64,000 bases of DNA from CAZSDU01 sp963662525 (GTDB lineage Bacteria > Bacteroidota > Bacteroidia > Bacteroidales > FEN-979): positions 1-64,000 of the forward strand of contig OY759717.1 of assembly GCA_963662525.1 (NCBI GenBank), given 5' to 3'. Numbering within the stretch: the stretch's first letter is position 1; every line of letters starts with the position of its first letter. A program made the position numbers and the translations under genes. Below the pieces are notes generated by a model that had not been told where the DNA came from, made no database searches, and saw only the letters and a list, made by a program, of their open reading frames with translations. Below are positions 19,137 through 26,277 of this stretch, in pieces.

Positions 19137-19568
19137 TTAAAGTTTTATATTTTCAAGATTCTCCTTTATCTGGAGAGCCGAGAGATGACCATATTCTTCT
19201 TCCATTATTTCACTCAGCCTGGCCACTTCATGGGCGAATGGTTTACTATACCATTTTTTTGGCCGGCGCCGGTTTCCCAACATCTTTCCTTCAAGCCTTC
19301 GACTGTTTGCATTTTCCTTTACATCACCGATCTTAACTCCTTTCCCAACCCCCATATCAATGAATTTACCGTAGTACAAAAAGGCAAATTCAATTTTGAT
19401 AACATTGCCTCCGGCCTCTGCAATAACATCATAGATAAAGCTTTGCCATAGCTGTGAATGATCCACAGCCTTAAGCTTTACGATTTTATCGCGCCAAACC
19501 TTAATGGTAATTCGGGCCCAGTTATCGGCTACCTGTACTTGTGAAAGCTTTTCCTGAATGTTTCCCAC
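19137..19568 (-). CDS. neck/tail-completion-like phage protein
   Basis: 143 residues, with the segment FAFLYYGKFIDMGVGKG followed by a basic patch RRRPKKWYSKPF. This YG(R/K)F(V/I)DMGVG pattern is common in small Bacteroidota phage proteins next to the tape measure and resembles HK97 gp10-type tail completion proteins. The start is GTG at 19568; a predicted transcription start at ~19568 coincides with it. It is the first gene of the tape-measure unit. Function is inferred from position and the resemblance only. Confidence 0.6.
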   Translation of the reverse strand: MGNIQEKLSQVQVADNWARITIKVWRDKIVKLKAVDHSQLWQSFIYDVIAEAGGNVIKIEFAFLYYGKFIDMGVGKGVKIGDVKENANSRRLEGKMLGNRRRPKKWYSKPFAHEVARLSEIMEEEYGHLSALQIKENLENIKL

Positions 19569-19572
19569 GCTG

Positions 19573-19607
19573 CAAAGAAAAGCAGCGGGATGAGGGTTTT
19601 AAAGGAC
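19573..19607 (-). promoter_or_regulatory. phage late promoter, tape-measure unit
   Basis: GTCCTTTA at 19600-19607, 19 nt, then TTTCTTTG at 19573-19580 (one mismatch to TAnnTTTG). The expected start coincides with the GTG start codon at 19568. Confidence 0.7.
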
Positions 19608-19648
19608 AAATATTATCAACAATGAGTACGATTTAGAATAAAATTATT

Positions 19649-19716
19649 TATATTTGTCTTAATCAAATTCCTTCCCTACAATATTCCATGGCATCTTTTG
19701 CGGAGATGCCTTTTTT
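19649..19716 (+). promoter_or_regulatory. promoter and early terminator upstream of the antirepressor
   Basis: TATATTTG at 19649-19656 fits TAnnTTTG on the plus strand. About 35 nt further, GGCATCT/AGATGCC (19690-19710) forms a hairpin followed by six T. A transcript from this promoter would stop after roughly 50 nt unless read-through occurs, so the antirepressor at 19767 may be under attenuation, or a small RNA is made here. No clear -33 box. Confidence 0.45.
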
Positions 19717-19766
19717 CTCACTATTTATTTTAATACCTGCATTTGCAGAAAAAAACGTAATTCATT

Positions 19767-20300
19767 ATGAATAAATCAATTATAAAATTTTTGGAGTTTA
19801 ATGGAAAAACATTGCTTTTTCTCTCAAAAGATGGCACTTACTGGATTGCCATAAAGCCTGTGTGTGAAGTGCTTAATGTAAATTACAACAGACAATTTCA
19901 AAACATAAAAGAACATCCCATTATTGGGCCTGTATTTGCTATACAGCAAATGCGTGTACCGGGAGATCAAACCAGGAATATGGCCTGTTTACCGGAAATG
20001 TATATTTACGGATGGATAATGTCAATTAAAAGCGACTCGCCAGAATTACTTGAATATCAGAAAGAATGTTATAAAATTCTTTTCGATTACTTTCACGGAA
20101 CAATTACAAGCAGGAAGGAGTTAATTCAACAAAAGGCGAAAATTCAGATTGACAGAAAAAGTCTTGAGAAAGAACTTAATGGTGATGATCGCTTCAAAAA
20201 CCTTCAGACCCTTAAGGCAAGTGAAGCCAGGATAGGAATTGAAATGAAGCGAATTGATCAGGAAGAGCTAGAAACGCAGTTAAACATGTTTGTTAATTAA
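19767..20300 (+). CDS. phage antirepressor-like protein
   Basis: A 177-residue protein on the plus strand against the surrounding late genes. The N-terminal ~110 residues have the P22 antirepressor/Bro-N pattern: KTLLFLSKDGTYWIAIKPVCEVLNVNYNRQFQNIKEHPI, then CLPEMYIYGWIMSI. A basic, helical C-terminus follows (residues 120-177), probably a coiled coil. Antirepressors inactivate the prophage repressor, so this may link induction to another signal. It has its own promoter region with an intervening terminator and ends at a strong terminator. The DNA- or protein-binding target is not deducible. Confidence 0.8.
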   Translation: MNKSIIKFLEFNGKTLLFLSKDGTYWIAIKPVCEVLNVNYNRQFQNIKEHPIIGPVFAIQQMRVPGDQTRNMACLPEMYIYGWIMSIKSDSPELLEYQKECYKILFDYFHGTITSRKELIQQKAKIQIDRKSLEKELNGDDRFKNLQTLKASEARIGIEMKRIDQEELETQLNMFVN

Positions 20301-20306
20301 AACATA

Positions 20307-20332
20307 AAACCCGGCCACTGACCGGGTTTTTT
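20307..20332 (+). terminator. terminator of the antirepressor gene
   Basis: AAACCCGG at 20307-20314 pairs with CCGGGTTT at 20322-20329, followed by T-rich sequence, 7 nt after the antirepressor stop. A standard intrinsic terminator. Confidence 0.85.
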
Positions 20333-20345
20333 ATTGCACTTGGCC

Positions 20346-20454
20346 GACCTGGACTATATCCTACATAGTCCAGGTCTCTTTTTTCTACCTTGACCATATA
20401 GTGCACAGTCAAGGTGCCTTTTTCTTCACCTTGACCGTGTCAGACACGGTCAAG
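20346..20454. repeat. three tandem hairpins with T-runs
   Basis: Three stem-loops follow one another: 20346-20376 (12-bp perfect, GACCTGGACTAT/ATAGTCCAGGTC), 20387-20415 (ACCTTGAC/GTCAAGGT) and 20430-20454 (11 bp, CTTGACCGTGT/ACACGGTCAAG). Each is followed on the plus strand by a T-run. The stems share CC(T/G)TGAC or CCTGGAC cores, so they look like duplicated units. The last lies inside the end of the convergent gene 20409-20747. They may be stacked terminators insulating the rightward group. Confidence 0.65.
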
Positions 20455-20747
20455 CTTTTACATTTCTCATGACATTTCCCGAGGTGGTAATAGAATTCAT
20501 AAAGATTTTGAAGTTCAGCCAGAAAATCGGTTTGTACTTTAAATTGATAATCTGGTCCTATCATTTGATAATAGACCAGATCCATAATACCTCCAATGAC
20601 ATAAAAATTACGATCGCTGGGTGGTTCATCAGAAATTAATTTTTTAAGGTAGTTGATAGTGTCGGCATTGATGACAACGCCGTTGATGATGATTACCTCG
20701 GAATCCCGCAAAGATATCCGGGCATGCTGTACGGAAGGATTTGGCAT
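20409..20747 (-). CDS. phage protein of unknown function, 112 residues
   Basis: The start is well supported: AGGAGG sits 6 nt before the ATG at 20747. The protein has a beta-rich N-terminus (SEVIIINGVVINADTINYLKKLI), a helical middle, and a basic C-terminus (KVKKKAP) coded within the tandem hairpins. No family recognised. The gene is preceded by a branched stem-loop leader (20765-20835) in an isolated unit between the tail genes and the accessory lipoprotein. A role in the rightward accessory group or in virion assembly cannot be distinguished. Confidence 0.6.
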   Translation of the reverse strand: MPNPSVQHARISLRDSEVIIINGVVINADTINYLKKLISDEPPSDRNFYVIGGIMDLVYYQMIGPDYQFKVQTDFLAELQNLYEFYYHLGKCHEKCKSLTVSDTVKVKKKAP

Positions 20748-20764
20748 TTTGACCTCCTAATGAA

Positions 20765-20835
20765 GAAACCCGCAAGCCTTGCTTCGGTCACTAGAACCGT
20801 CCGACCCTTACGGGTGCGGAAGACTTGCGGGTTTC
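20765..20835 (-). promoter_or_regulatory. branched hairpin leader of the 20409-20747 gene
   Basis: A perfect 12-bp outer stem (GAAACCCGCAAG at 20765-20776 with CTTGCGGGTTTC at 20824-20835) closes two small hairpins, CGGT/ACCG (20785-20798) and ACCC/GGGT around 20803-20814, giving a three-way junction. It ends 18 nt before the start codon, with the AGGAGG between. Resembles the leader at 10546-10646 in general shape, not sequence. Confidence 0.55.
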
Positions 20836-20928
20836 CCCTATTTAGAAAGTGTAAATTCAACTGGACTAGTGTTAAAGCACTACAAATATACACTTCAAAA
20901 TGGGAAAGTCAATAGTATTTTTATAGTA

Positions 20929-21417
20929 TTATTTTATCTGATCAAAAACCTCATTTTCAAATTTACCTGTAGATTGTACGACTTTAATCCAATCTTCTCT
21001 GAACTTATCCTCTGGCCTTAGCTTATAATTCCCAATATTAATGTAATATGGAGTGAGGAATATTACAACATCTGTTCCTGTTTTAGCTGTTCTTATTGAA
21101 AAATTCAGGTTCATAAATAATCGGAATGGGATGGTGCTGGTTGTGTCAAAGTTCTTCGTCATCTTACATATTTCAAGATATCCAGGATTATACTTCCTGA
21201 AATCAATTTTTTTCGTTTTAATCATTCCTTTCTCTTTTGCGATTGAATCCCCAAAGTACTTTTTTGCGCCAATGAATGAAAGAGTATTATTCCAAACAGC
21301 ATCAAAATCTTTTTGGGAATGAAAAGTATAAGTTTTGAGACCCGGATTACTCACTGGAATATAATGATAAGAGCATCCTGTGAAAAGAAGAAGAAAAATC
21401 GAGAGTAATTTTTTCAT
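20929..21417 (-). CDS. phage-borne lipoprotein
   Basis: 162 residues with a signal peptide and lipobox (MKKLLSIFLLLFTGCSYHY; cysteine at residue 15) followed directly by a soluble domain with many aromatic and Lys/Asp residues; membrane-anchored, exported from the cytoplasm by the Lol/Lgt route. Not next to the lysis genes. Prophage lipoproteins of this kind often act in superinfection exclusion or change the cell surface, so this is a candidate lysogenic conversion (moron) gene. It lies between the two rightward small genes and the isolated 20409 gene. No family recognised. Confidence 0.6.
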   Translation of the reverse strand: MKKLLSIFLLLFTGCSYHYIPVSNPGLKTYTFHSQKDFDAVWNNTLSFIGAKKYFGDSIAKEKGMIKTKKIDFRKYNPGYLEICKMTKNFDTTSTIPFRLFMNLNFSIRTAKTGTDVVIFLTPYYINIGNYKLRPEDKFREDWIKVVQSTGKFENEVFDQIK

Positions 21418-21488
21418 ACCGAATTCTGTTAAAAATTGTTAAACACCATATTACCTTTTTCAAATTTACGGATTAAGCAGTAAAAACC

Positions 21489-21611
21489 ATGAAATCAAAA
21501 AAGAAAAAGCAAAGCCTTATAGAAAAAATACGGTCTGAGATTATCAACCTTGATTTTCTTGAATTGCTCATAAAAGAATTTCCGATGCCCAAATATAAAA
21601 AATCCGGATGA
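21489..21611 (+). CDS. small basic phage protein, 40 residues
   Basis: A plus-strand frame starting at ATG 21489 and ending TGA 21609-21611 (begins MKSKKKKQSLIEKI). The N-terminus is Lys-rich, then an amphipathic helix (IRSEIINLDFLELLIKEF). Good coding-like composition but short; it may be a small regulator or a chance frame. It lies 71 nt downstream of the divergent lipoprotein start and 115 nt before another rightward small gene, so it could belong to a rightward accessory unit. Confidence 0.45.
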   Translation: MKSKKKKQSLIEKIRSEIINLDFLELLIKEFPMPKYKKSG

Positions 21612-21726
21612 TATAAAGCATCAACCGGATGGAGATCGTTTGCTATAAGTGAGATAATGAGGTCGATTTTCAGGGAAGAAGAAACATTTCAAGTGGTTTT
21701 AGCGTAAAATCACCAAAACCAACATT

Positions 21727-21987
21727 ATGGAAGAAAATCATAGGGTAATGCAGGATGAGTCCATGCAGTACATCTTCGAAACGTGCGTAAAAAATAAAGC
21801 CAGGATCGAAGCATTGACCAACGCCTTTTTTTCTTTTGTTTCTGCAACTTGTAAAACGGACATTGGGAACATACGGGATTCCTTTCAAACAACTTATGCA
21901 TCTCTTCTTGCAAGCGAGCTAAGTCAGCTTGAACTTCTGGACTATGATCTTTGGAAAAGAATTCGGGACGATCTCGGATTGCCTTAA
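21727..21987 (+). CDS. small acidic phage protein, 86 residues
   Basis: Plus strand; starts MEENHRVMQDESMQYIF and ends DYDLWKRIRDDLGLP. Composition is typical of a helical soluble protein. A 96-residue minus-strand frame overlaps it completely (21725-22015); the plus one is chosen because its composition is more protein-like, but the alternative cannot be excluded. It would end the rightward accessory group. No family recognised. Confidence 0.45.
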   Translation: MEENHRVMQDESMQYIFETCVKNKARIEALTNAFFSFVSATCKTDIGNIRDSFQTTYASLLASELSQLELLDYDLWKRIRDDLGLP

Positions 21988-22019
21988 AATTAAGATTTAT
22001 ATATTCGGTGCTCATATTA

Positions 22020-22568
22020 TCACATTCCAGGTACTTTCAGGTAATCATCATTCCCTGGGATCACTCTTGCCTCCTGCCACATTCCCTGTGCGAATATATC
22101 GTAATCAACATATGCCGGCACCTTCAGATTGAAGGTAAAGTTGAAACCGAAATCATTTTCAAACAGTGGGCCCATCATTTCAAATTTAACGGTATTGAGA
22201 TCAAACTTGCCGATTCCTCCCCAGGTAAGTAATATTTCCTGATTATTCATTTCACCTCTCATCCTGGTAATGATATCGTTTCCAATCCGCATGGTTTTAT
22301 CAAGGATAAGGGATTCATTAAAAAAGTCATCGGGATTATCCAAATGATCAATGATAAGGAATCCGCAGCTTGAAACTACAAGCACATTGTCGGCATTGAT
22401 TTCCTGATATTTCCCGGTAATTGAGTTAAGGATAAGGGCAGGATATTTAATACCTGAGCGCAGCGCAGCCAGCGGCTCATTATAATCCATCACATAGAAA
22501 TCATTGATTTCCGGATGGCGGTTGGCCAGGCGCTGAAAATACTTGATGTATGTCAGTACATTAATCAT
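22020..22568 (-). CDS. tail terminator/tube-adjacent phage protein (putative)
   Basis: 182 residues from ATG at 22568, inside the end of the upstream gene (8-nt overlap); an earlier in-frame start adds an unlikely basic tail. The protein is of mixed alpha/beta type, without signal or membrane segments (FYVMDYNEPLAALRSGIKYP, LIIDHLDNPDDFFNESL). Located between the connector/lysis block and the tape measure, where tail completion and tail tube genes usually sit, so a head-tail junction role is plausible. Family not recognised. It is the last gene of the large portal-to-tail unit that starts at the 27964-27998 promoter. Confidence 0.55.
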   Translation of the reverse strand: MINVLTYIKYFQRLANRHPEINDFYVMDYNEPLAALRSGIKYPALILNSITGKYQEINADNVLVVSSCGFLIIDHLDNPDDFFNESLILDKTMRIGNDIITRMRGEMNNQEILLTWGGIGKFDLNTVKFEMMGPLFENDFGFNFTFNLKVPAYVDYDIFAQGMWQEARVIPGNDDYLKVPGM

Positions 22569-23361
22569 TGATCTTGTTTTTACTTTTGAATTCGTAGTAC
22601 TCCCTGGCACTTTTTTCCATCCCGAAAAGAACATTATACATGTTCGATTTCATAACAAGCTCCAGGCTTTCATTATCTGTTTTCCCATCGGCCAACCCGA
22701 TCACCAGGTCAACCCATCCGGATGATCCAGATGTGTAATCATCTCTTTTACGATAGAGGTTGGGGAACATCGCCGGGATGCTTTCCATTACTCCATTCAC
22801 GAATAGAAAAATAGCCATATGGATCCGCTGGTTAGTTTTTTTCATCCGGACGATAGAATTTCCAAGGCGTTTTTCGCTGAATGGAACGCGTGGATCTGTG
22901 CCTTCAGTGAAGTGCTTACGGATCCACCAGGCAAACCTTCGCCGCCGGAACAGAATAGCAGTTATTTCCTGCAGCAGATTATCGCTTTTATCCTTTCGGT
23001 AAGCTTCAAGCCTTGACTGTATGTGAACGAATTCTTCAAATGTGCAATTCTTCATTTCATCTTCAGGTCCCCAGAAGCGACGGGAGCGGATATAAAAGTA
23101 CCGGATGGTATTTCTGGTAAGTGTGGTTTCTTTCAGTAGGAAACTTAATGTTTCTCCGACAAAATAGGCATCTTCCGGAGATATTTTAAAGAATGTTTTT
23201 TTCTTCAGACCAAGGAAGGCAAACAGCAGCTTTACTTTAAAATCAACCACGGTGATTCCTTTATGAAATAATGAGGCTACCAAAAGCAGTTGTTTCCGGG
23301 AAAGTTCGTTCCAGGACGAGGGTAATTCACGTCTGATGTTTCCTATTTCGATTACATTCAT
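22561..23361 (-). CDS. phage protein of unknown function, upstream of the tape measure
   Basis: 266 residues from ATG at 23361, which overlaps the u-spanin stop by ATGA; a longer in-frame start exists but would overlap that gene by 91 nt. The sequence opens MNVIEIGNIRRELPSSWNEL and is helical with a basic middle (LFRRRRFAWWIRKHF). Proteins with the LPSSW(D/N)EL opening are frequent in Bacteroidota prophages, with no assigned role. Position before the tape measure suggests a tail assembly chaperone; no slippery sequence was identified. Confidence 0.55.
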   Translation of the reverse strand: MNVIEIGNIRRELPSSWNELSRKQLLLVASLFHKGITVVDFKVKLLFAFLGLKKKTFFKISPEDAYFVGETLSFLLKETTLTRNTIRYFYIRSRRFWGPEDEMKNCTFEEFVHIQSRLEAYRKDKSDNLLQEITAILFRRRRFAWWIRKHFTEGTDPRVPFSEKRLGNSIVRMKKTNQRIHMAIFLFVNGVMESIPAMFPNLYRKRDDYTSGSSGWVDLVIGLADGKTDNESLELVMKSNMYNVLFGMEKSAREYYEFKSKNKIND

Positions 23362-23894
23362 AGCATTACACTGCTTTTGATGTATTTCTTCACCAACAGG
23401 ATCCCCACATACGCGATAACCATAATCCAAGCGATTCCACCGGACCATGCAAGTAACTTAATAAATCCCGGGATAAATTTCACGGGAACAGTTACCACGG
23501 TCTTTTCTTTTACATTGGTATTTATCACTGTCTTTTCATGAATTCTTTTATACCAGGAATATACCGAAAAGCTGTCGACCTTGCATTTAAGGTAAAGAAC
23601 ATTCCCCGGGAGGATTACCACTTCAGGTTTCACGTGCGTGCCATATGAAATATCATTGATCTTTTTCAGGTACACACGACCAAGCGAATCGCAATCAAGT
23701 AGCGCCCTGAGTCCGGAACTGTCTGCCGGGACAGGAGTTTTTGCACGTGCTGCTTCTTCTGTGATCGTTGTTGTAGTGGTTGTAGAACTATCCCTGCTGG
23801 ATGATTGTGCAGGAGGATGGTTTTTTTCACACCAGCGCTGCATATTACAACCGGTGATCAGAATTATTGCCAGGAGAATAAATACTTTTTTCAT
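23358..23894 (-). CDS. unimolecular spanin-like lipoprotein
   Basis: 178 residues with a lipobox N-terminus (LLAIILITGC; Cys16), a Ser/Thr-rich and beta-structured periplasmic middle (STTTTTTITEEAA..., VVTVPVKF), and a single C-terminal membrane segment (LAWSGGIAWIMVIAYVGILL, ~residues 148-170) with a basic tail. This order, outer-membrane lipid anchor to inner-membrane helix in one chain, is the layout of u-spanins such as T1 gp11, which fuse the membranes in the last step of lysis. It begins 3 nt after the endolysin stop. Assignment is by architecture and position. Confidence 0.7.
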   Translation of the reverse strand: MKKVFILLAIILITGCNMQRWCEKNHPPAQSSSRDSSTTTTTTITEEAARAKTPVPADSSGLRALLDCDSLGRVYLKKINDISYGTHVKPEVVILPGNVLYLKCKVDSFSVYSWYKRIHEKTVINTNVKEKTVVTVPVKFIPGFIKLLAWSGGIAWIMVIAYVGILLVKKYIKSSVML

Positions 23895-23896
23895 GA

Positions 23897-24415
23897 TCAG
23901 GAGAATTTAAAATCATTTAACCGGTTCAGCCATCCGGCTTTAAATTTCATGTTCTTTGGCTGCTTAATAACAAGCTCATTAATGAACTCAATTCGTTCAT
24001 GCATTATACTCTGGAAAAAAACTTGTTGATTGACTGCATTAACCATTTTCATAGTCATAGGACCTACAATTCCATCTTCTTTAAGTTGCAAAATTCGCTG
24101 AGGAAGAATTATTCCCCATTTCCCGGAGCACCAAACCCAATCAACCAGGATATCGGCGATTGATTGATTAATGATATGATCAGCCTTCCAGCGATCCCAG
24201 TAATATTTTTTCAGAACGATAGTTGCATCGGCTTTGGTAAGAAGTCGGATATCAAGAATATCAATAATTTCATCATCATTCTTATCATAACCAATCTGCT
24301 TCCAGGTGCCAAGGGTAACGCCCATATTTGTTGCTCCTCCTGAGTCGGATGGGTCATTAACGAATCCACCCTCCCACTTGAATATTTTAGGAGCAAGTAA
24401 TTCAACTTTTGCCAT
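23897..24415 (-). CDS. endolysin, GH108-type muramidase
   Basis: 172 residues. The N-terminal pattern KWEGGFVNDPSDSGGATNMGVT is that of glycoside hydrolase family 108 (N-acetylmuramidase), with the catalytic Glu in EGG (residue 15). The C-terminal half (DGIVGPMTMKMVN) looks like the peptidoglycan-binding PG_binding_3 region often fused to it. It cleaves the murein glycan backbone at the end of infection. No signal peptide, so release needs the holin encoded upstream (overlap 14 nt). It is followed by the spanin gene, forming the lysis cassette. Confidence 0.9.
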   Translation of the reverse strand: MAKVELLAPKIFKWEGGFVNDPSDSGGATNMGVTLGTWKQIGYDKNDDEIIDILDIRLLTKADATIVLKKYYWDRWKADHIINQSIADILVDWVWCSGKWGIILPQRILQLKEDGIVGPMTMKMVNAVNQQVFFQSIMHERIEFINELVIKQPKNMKFKAGWLNRLNDFKFS

Positions 24416-24866
24416 TACTATTTATATTTTGATCATCCTCTCCCAATTCCTGAATAGTTTCAGCCCCTTTTTTCTTAAACAACTTGATTATTCTCAGGAA
24501 TACCGGATCTCCTGTAATTCTGGAAATATTTTCAAAAACGGATTTGAGTTCAACAAAGCATATAAATCCGGCCGTAATGCTGGCAATGTTGCTCCATTCT
24601 ATTTTAAATGTTTTTTCCATCATCCATGAAAGCATTACAGCCACTGTGTACCAAATGAATTTATATACTGTTTTTCGAAGCTTATGGCTTTCGATTTTTT
24701 GTCCTGATTTTAATGAAGCCCATATTCCCGATATTGTATCAACAGCCAGGAAGATTAGCATCACGTTTACCATTTCAGAAATTGGCGTAAAATAGGAAAT
24801 GATACCGATGGCCAATTTTGTCAGAAACGACTGGGCCGGAGTGATACAGAGTTGGTTAATTAACAT
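24402..24866 (-). CDS. phage holin
   Basis: 154 residues from ATG at 24866, which overlaps the previous stop by one base (TAATG); an in-frame upstream extension is rejected. Membrane segments appear near residues 15-45 and 65-100 (FTPISEMVNVMLIFLAVDTI, FIWYTVAVMLSWMM, IASITAGFICFVELKSV), with a charged, Lys/Asp-rich C-terminal tail. The DT(I/V)SGIWAS stretch is the mark of the toxin secretion/phage lysis holin family. It forms the membrane lesion that lets the endolysin out. Directly followed by the endolysin. Confidence 0.8.
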   Translation of the reverse strand: MLINQLCITPAQSFLTKLAIGIISYFTPISEMVNVMLIFLAVDTISGIWASLKSGQKIESHKLRKTVYKFIWYTVAVMLSWMMEKTFKIEWSNIASITAGFICFVELKSVFENISRITGDPVFLRIIKLFKKKGAETIQELGEDDQNINSNGKS

Positions 24867-25285
24867 TATAGAATTATTGAAATGGTAAGACTTATAAACA
24901 GGATAAATTTTAACAACCAATATAAAACCTCATTATTGATGATACGATCAATGAGGCTTCCCGTCCCGGTTTGTTTACTTCCTTTATAATACCATGGTTT
25001 TTTTCTAAACAGATTGATTATTATATCGAATAATGTCCACGATATATTTGCCATGGCCAGCGTCCATGTTATTAATTCAGGCCAGTTACCCCAGAAGAAA
25101 ACAGTAATCAGAACCACAGATCCAATACGAAGAAGAAATCCCCACCCATGCCATGCTTTCTCCCATTTGATTTTGGCCTTATAATTTATTTTTTCTTGTT
25201 CATCTTTTGCACGGAGAAATAGACCGTTATAAATTGCTACATAGACCAAAAAAACAATAGCGAATATGACATTGAATGTGCTCAT
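24866..25285 (-). CDS. small membrane protein of the lysis region
   Basis: 139 residues with three to four hydrophobic segments (NVIFAIVFLVYVAIYNGLF, IGSVVLITVFFWG, ELITWTLAMANISWTLFDII, LLKFILFISLTISIIL) and a short soluble loop. It directly precedes the holin with a TAATG overlap and follows the connector gene with a 4-nt overlap, so it belongs to the lysis-linked part of the structural operon. It could be a second holin or an antiholin; there is no homology evidence for either. Confidence 0.6.
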   Translation of the reverse strand: MSTFNVIFAIVFLVYVAIYNGLFLRAKDEQEKINYKAKIKWEKAWHGWGFLLRIGSVVLITVFFWGNWPELITWTLAMANISWTLFDIIINLFRKKPWYYKGSKQTGTGSLIDRIINNEVLYWLLKFILFISLTISIIL

Positions 25286-26277
25286 GCTACAAAAATTCCT
25301 TTATCTGCTGTGTTTACAAACTGATTTTTCTTTTCTGCATAATCCGGACCCTGGTAAAGATCACAATTAAAATAGGCAGCATATTTTGTTGAGCAGGCGT
25401 TATTATCCAGATATTCCTGCAGCTCTTTTATCTCGGCATCTCCATCGTGCTGATTAACTTCAATCATTGATGCAATACGCTCAGAATTGGCAGACGATTT
25501 TGATTTTATATCATCAAATGAACTGGTGGCAGTTTCAAAAACACCCCAGTCCAGGACATCTACACTGATTTCGTGTAATGCCCTGGCCATTGACAGGTGA
25601 GCTATCGCGGGGCATATCAAATCAACCAATGCCTGATTATCGGAAGATAACTCTTCGCTGGCGCTATTATTAATAGCTTCCTTAAGTTCATTGAACAGAT
25701 CCTCTCCCAGTGTAGCACGAATATATTTCTTCTCAATGGATCTCATCACTGGCTTAAGAGCCAGGAAAACCCTGCGGCTTTCGCGGATATTTACATACTT
25801 ATTAAATTCTATGGCATTTGAGATGAAAAGGTCGCTATCCTGGTTAATCCAAAGCGGATAATCTGATTTACTTTTCTCCAGGAACTTGAGCATCAGGTCA
25901 GCATTCACATGAGCACGGCTCAGCCAGCGTTCCTTCAGGTTCACGATCATATATCGTGGTGCTTGTTTATGAGAAGGACTTTCAATAACCTGGATCCCGG
26001 AGGAGGAAACGGATACAGACATCTCATCAACACCAAGCCAGAGTGAATATAATCCAAGCGGTTTGATTACTTTTTCAATCAAGCCGGCGTACTGTGATTC
26101 TTCACTGGCACTACTGTTTGCTTCTGACTCTAGCAGGTCCATAAGATCATCACCAAGCAGTGGGCGGATGAATGATTCCTGGGCTTCGTCAATGTATGGC
26201 TGCCAGTTTTCCAGCGAATTGGAAATACTGATGGTAGAAAGCAGTCTTAACTGTGATATGGTGGTAATGAGGCTCAT
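25282..26277 (-). CDS. head-tail connector-like protein (DUF6712-type)
   Basis: 331 residues with an internal duplication: residues ~20-105 (WQPYIDEAQESFIRPLLGDDLMDLL ... PLGLYSLW) resemble ~155-240 (VMRSIEKKYIRATLGEDLFNEL ... AIAHLSMARAL). This doubled unit is the DUF6712 pattern found next to portal genes in Bacteroidota phages. Each unit carries the same insertion, NSSASEE and NNSASEE, at the same place. The gene starts with an ATG overlapping the portal stop (TAATG), so it is translationally coupled. It probably forms the head-completion ring between portal and tail. Confidence 0.7.
   Translation of the reverse strand: MSLITTISQLRLLSTISISNSLENWQPYIDEAQESFIRPLLGDDLMDLLESEANSSASEESQYAGLIEKVIKPLGLYSLWLGVDEMSVSVSSSGIQVIESPSHKQAPRYMIVNLKERWLSRAHVNADLMLKFLEKSKSDYPLWINQDSDLFISNAIEFNKYVNIRESRRVFLALKPVMRSIEKKYIRATLGEDLFNELKEAINNSASEELSSDNQALVDLICPAIAHLSMARALHEISVDVLDWGVFETATSSFDDIKSKSSANSERIASMIEVNQHDGDAEIKELQEYLDNNACSTKYAAYFNCDLYQGPDYAEKKNQFVNTADKGIFVA

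Noticed and set aside
21725..22015. 96-residue minus-strand frame over the 86-residue plus-strand gene
   Set aside because: Both cannot be main genes; the plus-strand one has a more protein-like composition, although certainty is limited.
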